A DNA stretch of 64,000 nucleotides, taken from Streptosporangiaceae bacterium NEAU-GS5 (lineage in GTDB: Bacteria > Actinomycetota > Actinomycetes > Streptosporangiales > Streptosporangiaceae). Positions 35,424 to 43,261 of this stretch are shown here, piece after piece. The translations under genes were made by a program, and so were the position numbers. Positions within the stretch are counted from its first letter, which is position 1; each line of letters starts with the position of its first letter. The stretch spans positions 62,001-126,000 of the forward strand of contig JAGFNW010000014.1 of NCBI GenBank assembly GCA_017592665.1, given 5' to 3'. The notes under the pieces are model-generated. The model made no database searches, had not been told where the DNA came from, and was given only the letters and a program-made list of their open reading frames with translations.

Positions 35424-35506
35424 CTTGCACGTGGGTCAGACCCAGTGGTGCGAGCGCCCCGATCGGCCGCCACGCGCCACTTGATCGACAACCGCTAGCA
35501 TCTCGG

Positions 35507-38170
35507 TCAGAGGGTGGCGATCTCGACCTGGGCTGCCTCCTGCGGGTCGGACTTGAGGGTGACCATGAGGCCGGCCGACGAGCCGTCGGCCCACTTCAGT
35601 GAGAAGGCGCGGCCCTTCATCTTGAGGACGGAGACCAGGCGCACGCCCTTGGGGCCCCAGGCGCCGCTGGGGATGTTCTCGCCGCCGGGCGGCGGGAACT
35701 GATCCTGCAGCGCCAGGTCTTCGACGATATGCCAGACCAGCACGGCGCCCGGGGCGTTGAGCCAGTCGTAGTTCTCCGCGGCCCCGGACCCGGACCAGCG
35801 ATTCTCCAGGATGAAGTACTCCTTGTTCCCCCGCGCCGGGTCATAGATGATCGTCACCTCATGGCTGGTCTCGACCGCCTTGAGGGTGATTGTCGAGGTC
35901 GTCCACTTGTTGGTCTCCACGACGCCGGGCGTCACGAAGCCGTTCTTGAGTTTGTGGAACGCGTCGATGTGCGGGCTCCCGTTGATATCGTCCATGACGC
36001 TCCAGCGGAAGGCCCGGGTCGCCTGCGCGGCGGAGTACAGGTCGGCGGCGCCGAGGACCACGTGCGCCGCCGCGTGGACGACGGCAGCGACGTTGAGCAT
36101 CCGGGCGAAGTCATCGGTTCGCCCGTTCAGGTACACGTCGACCACGGGAACGGCCAGGTTTTCGCCGTCGACGGCGGCCGTGACCGTGCGGAACTCGCCC
36201 TGGGGGGTGAACTGGGGATGCACGACCTCGATCACCGCTTCGTCGCGGCTCAGGTAGTGGTTTCCGTCACGGTCGAGTGACGGGAAGTCGATCCACGGGT
36301 CCGCCGCGGACAGCGCGTCCTTGACCATCATGGCTTGGGTCCCGATGTCCCAATACCAGGTGCCGGTGCGCCCGGCCGGGGCGGGCAGCCAGTTCCCGTC
36401 GGCGCAGCCGACGTACGTGGGTGTCGAGAACGTGAACTGACCGGCGCTGTTCTCCTGGAACCAGCCCTTGACGTTGCGGCCGCCGTCGGCGCCCTCGTGG
36501 AAGGCGCGCAGAGAGTCGAGGCTCGGCGGCGCCACCTGATCGGGCCGCCCGGTGTCGAAGCAGACCACGAAGACCGGCGGCGCCGACCCCGTCTGGGGCG
36601 ACATCCCGTAGTACGGCTGCGCGAAGTCGCTGCCCGGCCGTTTGGTGAAGGTCACGGCGAGCGTGCGGTCCGACACGTACGTCGTGGACTGGAGTGCCTG
36701 GATCTGCACCACGACGGTGTGGGTGCCGGGCGGCACGTTCTTCGCGGCGAAGGTGTAGCTCTGCGCGCGATACTGGCCGATCCCGGCCGACAGGTCGACG
36801 GATGACGAGTCCATCGGCCGGCCGTCCAGCAGCACCCGGAGCAGCGTGTGGTCCGTCGCGTACAGCTGGAGTCCGACGGTCGCCTCGACGTTCGTGCCGC
36901 CGGAGTACGTGGTGAACGTGCCGCCGATGTTGCTCAGCGCGGTGAACGGGCCGTCGGTGATCGCGTCGGGCCCGCCCTGGTACACCGAGGCCGTCATGCC
37001 GCCGTCGGCCGCGGACGCCGGCGTCGCGAATATCGTCATCGCCCGGTCGGCCAGCTTGACGACGCCGTTGTTGGCGAACCACTGAATCGCCACTGTGTGA
37101 GTCCCGGCGCCAAGCGCCTTTCGGACGAAATCGTATGACAGCGCCCCCGCGGGGACTCCGGCTCCGGCGAACAGCACGTCCTCGCTCGGCTGCCCGTCGA
37201 CCACGGCCCGCGCGAAGAAGCCGCCGGTGCCGACGTCGGTCAGGCCCGAGAACGTGATCTCGAGGTCACGCGTGTCACTCGTGACCAGGCTGCGGGTCAG
37301 ATCCGGGATGGACTCCCAGGTGCCGGTGTTCTTGCTCAGCCATCCCGACTCGGTCGCCGCGTGGTAGAGCCGGCTCGCGCCCGCGCCGCCCGAGTCGACG
37401 TTGACGGACAACGTCCGTTTGTCGATGGTGGTCAACGAGCCCGCGTTCGCGAGCCACTGCACCTTCACGATGTGCCGGCCGGCGGAGAGTCCCTCCTTGC
37501 CGAACGTGAACGAGCGCGTGCCGTCGTACTCCGCGCCGTCGAACTTGTAGACCACGTCCGTCGGCGCGGACGCGGCGCCGTCGACGAGCACCCGGAACCA
37601 GACGGTCTGCTCGGTGAACACCTGGACGGACAGCGTCGCGGCGAGCGTCGACCCGGCCTGGGCGGACACCGCCGTGCTCAGGCCGGGCACGTCCTCCCAC
37701 ATGCCGGGCGCCCTCTGGTGCTCGGGCGCCTCGCTGCTGACGATCGTCAGCGCGGCGCCCGACGACACCTGCGGCGGCCCCGCCTGCGGCGCGATGTGCG
37801 CGGTCGCGCTGTCGAGCGTGTACGTGTTGCCCAGCGACCCGCTGACCGTCAGCGTCCAGTCCGCCGTGCCCTCGTTGTTCAGCACGACGGTACGGCTGCC
37901 CGAGGCCGCCAGGTTCCCGCCGCCGAATCCGAGCCCGTCGATCCTCTTCCAGACCGTGCAGCCCGGGAGCTGGTCGACGCTCCAGTGCACGGTCACGCTC
38001 TGCCCGACGGTGACGCCGGCCGGTGTGACGGTCACTTGCCCCGTCGTACTGGCCACGCAGTCGTCCGGCGGCGGGTCGCCCTCACCCCCGCCCACCGGCG
38101 CCGCATTGGCCACTCCGGCCCCCAGCACCACCGACAACGCCACCGAGGCGGCCATCACCACGTGTCTCAT
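35507..38170 (-). CDS. Secreted multidomain protein with inactive M6-like metalloprotease domain
   Basis: 887 aa. Signal peptide from ATG 38170 (ends GVANAAP). An Ig-like domain (about 30-130) is followed by three related beta-sandwich repeats of about 115 aa (residues 140-490). Each ends in a GxHxVxxQWxAN-type strand followed by D(K/R)xLxV. The C-terminal part resembles immune-inhibitor-A/M6 peptidases: FVVCFDTGRP, LGAADLYSAAQA, RWSVMDDINGSPHI and EYFILENRWSGSG. The metal site reads HAAAH (His699, His703) instead of HExxH, so the catalytic Glu is missing. Likely an extracellular binding protein rather than a protease. A 17-bp palindrome lies 32 bases upstream of the start. Confidence 0.75.
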   Translation of the reverse strand: MRHVVMAASVALSVVLGAGVANAAPVGGGEGDPPPDDCVASTTGQVTVTPAGVTVGQSVTVHWSVDQLPGCTVWKRIDGLGFGGGNLAASGSRTVVLNNEGTADWTLTVSGSLGNTYTLDSATAHIAPQAGPPQVSSGAALTIVSSEAPEHQRAPGMWEDVPGLSTAVSAQAGSTLAATLSVQVFTEQTVWFRVLVDGAASAPTDVVYKFDGAEYDGTRSFTFGKEGLSAGRHIVKVQWLANAGSLTTIDKRTLSVNVDSGGAGASRLYHAATESGWLSKNTGTWESIPDLTRSLVTSDTRDLEITFSGLTDVGTGGFFARAVVDGQPSEDVLFAGAGVPAGALSYDFVRKALGAGTHTVAIQWFANNGVVKLADRAMTIFATPASAADGGMTASVYQGGPDAITDGPFTALSNIGGTFTTYSGGTNVEATVGLQLYATDHTLLRVLLDGRPMDSSSVDLSAGIGQYRAQSYTFAAKNVPPGTHTVVVQIQALQSTTYVSDRTLAVTFTKRPGSDFAQPYYGMSPQTGSAPPVFVVCFDTGRPDQVAPPSLDSLRAFHEGADGGRNVKGWFQENSAGQFTFSTPTYVGCADGNWLPAPAGRTGTWYWDIGTQAMMVKDALSAADPWIDFPSLDRDGNHYLSRDEAVIEVVHPQFTPQGEFRTVTAAVDGENLAVPVVDVYLNGRTDDFARMLNVAAVVHAAAHVVLGAADLYSAAQATRAFRWSVMDDINGSPHIDAFHKLKNGFVTPGVVETNKWTTSTITLKAVETSHEVTIIYDPARGNKEYFILENRWSGSGAAENYDWLNAPGAVLVWHIVEDLALQDQFPPPGGENIPSGAWGPKGVRLVSVLKMKGRAFSLKWADGSSAGLMVTLKSDPQEAAQVEIATL

Positions 38171-38201
38171 CCATCTCACTGAAGCCAAGGCGTGACATGG
38201 T

Positions 38202-38218
38202 GTGCCACGACGTGGCAC
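38202..38218. promoter_or_regulatory. 17-bp palindrome upstream of the M6-like gene
   Basis: GTGCCACG-A-CGTGGCAC, perfect 8-base arms around one base, sits between the EAL-CBS stop and the start of the secreted protein. It could be an operator for the downstream gene or a short hairpin ending the EAL-CBS transcript. Confidence 0.45.
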
Positions 38219-38233
38219 GTGGGTGTCGGGGTG

Positions 38234-39340
38234 TCAGTGGCGGGAGGTGACCACGTGGCGGATGAGGTCGCTGACGTGGACCACGCCCATGCAGCGGCCG
38301 AGTTCGTCTACGACGACGAGGTCGTCGTAGACGCGGCTGGGATCGCGGCCGGTGAGTTGCATGGCGGCGACCGCCGGGGTGGTCTTGGGCACCACCTTGG
38401 GCGGGTCGGCCAGGCGCGTGGCGGGCTTCTTGGCGTGCAGTGCATGGCCGTACGCTCCGGCCATGAACAGCAGGAACCGGCTGCGGTCGATGCTGCCGTG
38501 CGGGCGCTGGAACTCGTCCACCAGGATGATGCTCGTGATCGAGGGCTCGGTGCCGAAGGCGGCGACGACGCCTTCGGCGGTCGCGTTCATGGAGAGGGTC
38601 ACGGCCGGCATCAGGAACTCCTGCACGCGCGGGCCGAGCAGCGCGGTCAGCGGCGGCACGTTCTCGGTGGCCGGAAGGGGCACGTTGACCCGCCCATGGG
38701 AGGGCTTCCAGTCGCCGGGGGCGAGCAGGCTGCCCTGGGCGAGCCGGATGCCCCAGCCGCGCACGGCCGCGAGCTGCGACTCGTCGACGACGCCCGGGGC
38801 CAGCACGTGCGCGGCGATTTCGCGCGCGAAGGTCACCACGGATTCGGCCACCGCGGCGCGCCGGGCGTCGCGCGGAGCGCGCTCGACCAGTTCGGGCGCG
38901 AGCATGACGACGTACGGCTGGGCGTCGGCGATCAGGTCGAGGGGCAGGTGGCTGCTGCCGGCCTCGCCGAACGCGATCAGGTATCCGGCCGCGCGCAGGC
39001 CGTCCACGCCGTGCAGCAGCGCGCTCCGGTCGCCGGGGGCGACCGCGCCCTCGATGGCCAGGATGACCTCGCGCGGGCGGCGGGTGGCCACGCGCATGGC
39101 CTCGTGCAGCGGCGCGAGCGCGGCCGAGCCGCCGGCGACGGCGCCCACCGGGATGGTGAGCACGAGGGGGAGCAGCGCGCCTTCCGCGGAGACCGAGCGG
39201 AGGGCCTCGATCGTGCCGGTGAGAGAGTGCCGCGGGCCCGCATGCGGGTGAGCCGTCACCTCGACCGCGATCACGCCGCCGGTGTCCAGATCGACGATGG
39301 GGTGGAAGGCTGCGGGGAGGGGCGCGTCAGGCGCACTCAT
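38234..39340 (-). CDS. Degenerate EAL-domain protein with C-terminal CBS-like region
   Basis: 368 aa from ATG 39340; in-frame ATGs at 39349 and 39484 are alternatives. Residues 8-235 follow the EAL fold (FHPIVDLDTGGVIAVEV, VILAIEG, LIAFGEAGSSHLPLDLIADA, then VLAPGVVDESQ). However, EAL reads EVT, the DDFG loop reads FGEAG and the AEGVE motif is LAPGVV, so the c-di-GMP phosphodiesterase site is destroyed. The C-terminus (about 245-368) resembles the CBS-like domain of EAL-CBS proteins, with VVDELGRCMGVVHVSDLIRHV. Probably a c-di-GMP or nucleotide-sensing protein without catalysis. Starts 63 bases before the secreted M6-like gene. Confidence 0.7.
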   Translation of the reverse strand: MSAPDAPLPAAFHPIVDLDTGGVIAVEVTAHPHAGPRHSLTGTIEALRSVSAEGALLPLVLTIPVGAVAGGSAALAPLHEAMRVATRRPREVILAIEGAVAPGDRSALLHGVDGLRAAGYLIAFGEAGSSHLPLDLIADAQPYVVMLAPELVERAPRDARRAAVAESVVTFAREIAAHVLAPGVVDESQLAAVRGWGIRLAQGSLLAPGDWKPSHGRVNVPLPATENVPPLTALLGPRVQEFLMPAVTLSMNATAEGVVAAFGTEPSITSIILVDEFQRPHGSIDRSRFLLFMAGAYGHALHAKKPATRLADPPKVVPKTTPAVAAMQLTGRDPSRVYDDLVVVDELGRCMGVVHVSDLIRHVVTSRH

Positions 39341-39550
39341 AGGGGCCATCCCGCTCGCCTGACTGGTAAGCGGCAGGATTGGCGCGGGTGTGTAGTCCGG
39401 CCCTGCGATGAGAGGCGCGCCGGGGGAAGTGGGTACCGACACCTTGGCATTGTTACGCCAGGCCACTAGCGCGAATCCTGTCATGAAACGATGTTCACCG
39501 ACATTTCCACATACGTTCTGTCGGTAATAAGGCCGGGTAGAAGGGCTGCC

Positions 39551-40204
39551 ATGACTGCACGGCCCGCCGCGGGCGGCGGACGCTGGATCACGGTCACCCC
39601 TGACCGCGTGGGCCGCTGGATCGACGGCTTCGTCGACCGGCACGGTGCGTTCGAGGTGTCGGCGACCCCCGACGTGGTCACGCTGACCGCCGCCGACGGC
39701 TCGGTGGCCGAGTGCCACGCCCCTTTCCCGCCGCTCGCGTCCGGATCGGTGCGCGGCCTCATCACCCACGTCCGGCAGTCGCGGCGGATCGGCGTCCTTC
39801 TCGTACGGCTCGGCGGCCACGCCGCCGGAGTGTTCGAAGGGGATCGGCTGGTCGCCTCGAAGGTCGGCTCGCGGCTGGTCCACGGCCGCAGCGCGGCAGG
39901 CGGCTGGTCGCAGCACCGTTTCGCGAGACGCCGCGAGAAACAGGTGGACGAGGCCCTGCGGGCGGCGGCGGAGGTGGCCGTGCGCGTGCTCGTGCCCTAC
40001 ACCGAGAGCGCGGACGGGCTCGCGGCCGTGGTGCTCGGGGGCGACCGGCGGGCCGTCGACGGGCTGCGCGCCGACCGGCGGCTGGACCCGGTCTTCGCGC
40101 TGGAGATGGAGCCGTTCCTGACCGTGCCCGACCCACGGCTCGCCGTGCTGGAGGGGACGCCCAAGCTGTTTCGCGCCGTACGGATCCGGCTGACGGATGG
40201 GTAG
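39551..40204 (+). CDS. acVLRF1-family peptidyl-tRNA hydrolase
   Basis: 217 aa. Actinobacterial member of the VLRF1/Vms1 release-factor-like superfamily, which cleaves nascent chains from tRNA on stalled 50S subunits. The diagnostic loop is GRSAAGGWSQHRFARRREKQ, with the catalytic-type Gln after Ser and the following basic run; an RF1-like fold surrounds it. ATG 39551 has AGAAGGG upstream and gives MTARPAAGGGRW; an earlier in-frame ATG at 39491 lacks a site. Followed after 9 bases by the LigD-phosphoesterase gene. Confidence 0.85.
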   Translation: MTARPAAGGGRWITVTPDRVGRWIDGFVDRHGAFEVSATPDVVTLTAADGSVAECHAPFPPLASGSVRGLITHVRQSRRIGVLLVRLGGHAAGVFEGDRLVASKVGSRLVHGRSAAGGWSQHRFARRREKQVDEALRAAAEVAVRVLVPYTESADGLAAVVLGGDRRAVDGLRADRRLDPVFALEMEPFLTVPDPRLAVLEGTPKLFRAVRIRLTDG

Positions 40205-40213
40205 AGGTGAACC

Positions 40214-41164
40214 GTGCCCGACAAGCTCGAGCGATACCGCAAGATGCGCGATCCGGGACGCACTCCGGAGCCCATCCCGGACGACGTCACCCCCACCGAC
40301 GGGCACGCCTACGTGATCCACGAGCATCACGCGCGCGCCCTGCACTGGGATCTGCGGCTGGAGCGCGACGGGGTGCTGGCCTGCTGGGCCATACCGAAAG
40401 GCCTGCCGGACGACCCGGCCGTCAACCACCTCGCCGTCCACACCGAGGACCACCCGATCGAATACCTGACGTTCGCCGGCCACATACCGCAGGGCGAATA
40501 CGGCGGGGGATCGATGACGATCTGGGACACCGGCACGTACGAGACGGAGAAGTGGAACGACCGCGAGGTCAAGCTGACCCTGGAAGGACAGCGGGCGAGC
40601 GGCACGTTCGTGCTGTTCAAGACCCATGGGAAGAACTGGATGATCCACCGGATGGGCGCGTCCGTCCGCGATCCGCTTCCCGAGGCCCGTCCGATGCTGC
40701 CGGTCACGCGTTCACGGTTGCCGAAGAATCCGGACAAGTACGCGTTCGAGTTCGCGTGGGGCGGGCGGCGGGTCATGCCGGTGATCGAAGGCGGGCGGAC
40801 TCGTCTGGCCGGCGACTATCCGTGGCTCCGGCCCCTGGCCGACTCCTTCGGCAGTCGCACGGCCGTGCTCGACGGCGAGGTCGTGACCTTGGGCGGCGCC
40901 GAGGTCCTCGTGTTCTACGACCTGCTCTACGACGACGGCCGCTCGCTGACGGCCGAGCCGTACGAACGGAGAAGGGCCGCCCTGGAGGCGCTCGGTCTTT
41001 CCGGGGCGCGCTGGCAGACCGCCCCGGCCTGGCCGGGCCAGCCGGACGCCGTCCTGGCCGCCGCCCGTGAGCAGGGTCTTCCCGGGGTGATCGGCAAACC
41101 CCTGGACTCCCCGTACGCTCCGGGCGAGTCGAATGTGTGGCTGTTCATCTCCGCGGCGAGGTGA
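40214..41164 (+). CDS. LigD-type 3'-phosphoesterase fused to a degenerate DNA-ligase domain
   Basis: 316 aa. Residues 30-150 are a LigD 3'-phosphoesterase domain: YVIHEHHARALHWDLRLERD, HTEDHPIEYLTFAGHIPQGE and GGGSMTIWDTGTY carry the His/Asp/Glu metal ligands. Residues 175-316 align with the ATP-dependent ligase adenylation domain (TAVLDGEVV, VFYDLLYDDGRSL, GKPLDSPYAPGESN), but motif I KxDG reads AWGG in YAFEFAWGGRRVM and the motif IV Glu is Pro in LPGVIGKP. The ligase half cannot adenylate. The protein probably trims 3'-phosphate or ribonucleotide ends in end joining. No Ku gene is nearby. Confidence 0.82.
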   Translation: MPDKLERYRKMRDPGRTPEPIPDDVTPTDGHAYVIHEHHARALHWDLRLERDGVLACWAIPKGLPDDPAVNHLAVHTEDHPIEYLTFAGHIPQGEYGGGSMTIWDTGTYETEKWNDREVKLTLEGQRASGTFVLFKTHGKNWMIHRMGASVRDPLPEARPMLPVTRSRLPKNPDKYAFEFAWGGRRVMPVIEGGRTRLAGDYPWLRPLADSFGSRTAVLDGEVVTLGGAEVLVFYDLLYDDGRSLTAEPYERRRAALEALGLSGARWQTAPAWPGQPDAVLAAAREQGLPGVIGKPLDSPYAPGESNVWLFISAAR

Positions 41165-41169
41165 GCCAC

Positions 41170-41197
41170 CCCCAGGAGCCTCTAAACTCTCCTGGGG
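41170..41197 (+). terminator. Hairpin between phosphoesterase and ABC-F genes
   Basis: CCCCAGGAG pairs with CTCCTGGGG around CCTCTAAACT, starting 5 bases after the phosphoesterase stop, with AGTTCTTTC following. The loop contains TAAACT, a possible -10 for the ABC-F gene 25 bases further on, so terminator and promoter may overlap. Confidence 0.6.
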
Positions 41198-41212
41198 AGT
41201 TCTTTCACAATC

Positions 41213-42811
41213 ATGATCACAGCTACTGACATCGAGCTGCGCGCGGGCGCGCGGCTTCTCATCGAGCACGCGTCCTTCCGGGTCAACCCGGGCGACAAGA
41301 TCGGCTTGGTGGGCCGCAACGGGGCGGGCAAGACCACCTTGACCCGCGTGCTCGCGGGCGAGGGCATGCCGGCGTCGGGCACGGTCGCCCGCACCGGCGC
41401 CGTCGGCTACCTGCCGCAGGATCCGCGCACGGGCGACCTGCAGATCCTCGCGCGCGACCGGATCCTGTCGGCGCGGGGTCTCGACGAGGTCATCCGCGAC
41501 ATGCGCAAGGCCGAGGACGGCATGTCGTCGGCCGACGAGCGGGTCCGCGACCGCGCCGTGCGCGCCTACGGGCGGCTGGAGGATCGGCTGCACGTCCTCG
41601 GCGGCTACGCGGCCGAGTCGGAGGCGGCCTCGATCGCCTCGAGCCTCGCGCTGCCCGACCGGGTGCTGCGCCAGCCCCTGGAAACCCTGTCCGGAGGGCA
41701 GCGCCGCCGGGTGGAGCTGGCCCGGATCCTGTTCAGCGGGGCGGAGACTCTCCTGCTCGACGAGCCCACAAACCACCTCGATGCGGACTCAATCGGGTGG
41801 CTTCGTGATTTTTTGCGATCACACCAGGGCGGCTTGATCATCATCAGCCACGACGTTGGGCTTCTTGACGCGACGGTCAACCGGGTCCTCCACCTCGACG
41901 CCAACCGCTGCGTCATCGACACCTACAACGTCGGCTGGAAGGCCTACCTCGCCCAGCGCGAGACCGACGAGAAGCGCCGCAGGCGCGAGCGCGCCAACGC
42001 CGAGAAGCAGGCGGGGGCCCTGCTCGCGCAGGCCGACAAGATGCGCGCCAAGGCCACCAAGGCCAAGGCCGCGCAGGACATGATCCGCCGCGCCGAGCGC
42101 ATGCTGGCCTCCACCGAGGAGGAGCGGCGCGCCGACAAGGTGGCCAAGCTGCGCTTCCCGGCGCCCGCGCCCTGCGGCCGCACCCCGCTCACCGCGCGCG
42201 ACCTGTCGAAGTCCTACGGCTCGCTAGAGGTGTTCACCGACGTCAGCATGGCCGTCGACCGCGGCACCCGAGTGGTCATCCTCGGCCTCAACGGCGCCGG
42301 CAAGACCACCCTTCTCCGCCTGCTCGGCGGCCTGGAGAAGGCCGACACGGGCGAGGTGCTCCCCGGCCACGGGCTCAAGATGGGTTACTACGCGCAGGAG
42401 CACGAGACCCTCGACCGGGAGCGCACGGTCCTGGAGAACATGCGCTCGGCCGGCCCTGACGTTGCCGACGTCGATCTGCGCAAGACGCTGGGCTCGTTCC
42501 TGTTCAGCGGCGACGACGCCGAAAAGCCGGCCGGCGTGCTGTCCGGCGGCGAGAAGACCCGGCTGGCCCTCGCCACGCTCGTGCTGTCGAGCGCCAACGT
42601 CCTCCTCCTGGACGAGCCGACCAACAACCTCGATCCGGCCTCACGAGAGCAGGTTCTCCTAGCGCTTAGATCCTTTTCTGGGGCTATTGTTCTTGTAACG
42701 CACGATGAAGGTGCTGTTGAGGCCCTGCAGCCGGATAGGGTGATCTTGCTACCTGACGGAATCGAGGACGCGTGGAGCGACGAATTTTCCGATCTTGTGG
42801 CACTCGCCTGA
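41213..42811 (+). CDS. ABC-F family ATPase (ribosome-associated)
   Basis: 532 aa, two ABC domains, no membrane part. Walker A GRNGAGKTTL and GLNGAGKTTL; signatures LSGGQRRRVELARIL and LSGGEKTRLALATLV; Walker B TLLLDEPTNHLD and VLLLDEPTNNLD. The linker (about 245-310) is a charged coiled coil (QRETDEKRRRRERANAEKQ). ABC-F proteins act at the ribosomal E site in translation control or antibiotic protection. The long start spacing (GGGGAG, 13 bases) and the hairpin upstream leave room for leader control. Two stretches (about 41760-41870 and 42650-42811) have lower GC and rare codons such as CTA and AGA. Confidence 0.9.
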   Translation: MITATDIELRAGARLLIEHASFRVNPGDKIGLVGRNGAGKTTLTRVLAGEGMPASGTVARTGAVGYLPQDPRTGDLQILARDRILSARGLDEVIRDMRKAEDGMSSADERVRDRAVRAYGRLEDRLHVLGGYAAESEAASIASSLALPDRVLRQPLETLSGGQRRRVELARILFSGAETLLLDEPTNHLDADSIGWLRDFLRSHQGGLIIISHDVGLLDATVNRVLHLDANRCVIDTYNVGWKAYLAQRETDEKRRRRERANAEKQAGALLAQADKMRAKATKAKAAQDMIRRAERMLASTEEERRADKVAKLRFPAPAPCGRTPLTARDLSKSYGSLEVFTDVSMAVDRGTRVVILGLNGAGKTTLLRLLGGLEKADTGEVLPGHGLKMGYYAQEHETLDRERTVLENMRSAGPDVADVDLRKTLGSFLFSGDDAEKPAGVLSGGEKTRLALATLVLSSANVLLLDEPTNNLDPASREQVLLALRSFSGAIVLVTHDEGAVEALQPDRVILLPDGIEDAWSDEFSDLVALA

Positions 42812-42925
42812 TCTTAATTTTGGCGGGTACGGATCTTTTCCCATGGAGTAGGTAGCCGATCCCGCAGAAATGACTGATCATGGCGTGAGTAACGCTGCGG
42901 AAGTCTGGCACTACAGGAGGTACTC

Positions 42926-43141
42926 GTGGCCGAGACTCTCAAGAAGGGCACCCGGGTGACCGGGGCCGACCGTGAAAAACTGGCCAGCGATCTCAAGAAG
43001 CGCTACGCGGCCGGGGAGAGCATCCGCGCGCTCGCCGCGTCCACCGGCCGGTCGTACGGGTTCATCCACCGCATCCTCAGCGAGTCCGGGGTGACTCTGC
43101 GCGGACGCGGCGGGGCGACCCGGGGCAAGTCGAAGCGCTAG
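42926..43141 (+). CDS. Small helix-turn-helix protein
   Basis: 71 aa, very basic. A predicted HTH of residues 15-60 (KLASDLKKRYAAGESIRALA followed by STGRSYGFIHRILSESGV) resembles the resolvase/transposase-type HTH_38 found alone in a conserved actinobacterial small-protein family. The C-terminal RGRGGATRGKSKR is a nonspecific nucleic-acid-binding tail. GTG start with a perfect AGGAGG 5 bases upstream. Probably a DNA-binding protein of unknown target. Confidence 0.85.
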   Translation: MAETLKKGTRVTGADREKLASDLKKRYAAGESIRALAASTGRSYGFIHRILSESGVTLRGRGGATRGKSKR

Positions 43142-43261
43142 ATCTCGCCGCCTCACGAACGCGACCGCAGCCGCCCCGAAACCGCGTCCGAGTCATCCGA
43201 GACCTCGGTTCGGTCAGGCCCGAACCTTGTTCGGTAAGCTCGGATGCGGAAGGGAGCGAGT

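Larger units (their letters stand above)
35003..35506. other. Gene-poor 504-base scar region
   Basis: Between the response regulator and the M6-like gene there is no intact gene. The stretch holds an IS5-type transposase remnant, a 9-bp tandem repeat and a truncated minus-strand reading frame (listed separately). Third-position bias is poor except in the truncated frame, in line with a decayed insertion site. Confidence 0.6.

Noticed and set aside
35507-38170. Calling the secreted protein an active M6 metalloprotease
   Set aside because: The catalytic Glu of HExxH is Ala and no alternative HExxH is seen in the protein.
42926-43141. Small HTH gene as part of a mobile element
   Set aside because: The HTH resembles resolvase types, but there is no recombinase domain, inverted repeat or neighbouring transposase; it matches a stand-alone actinobacterial small-protein family.
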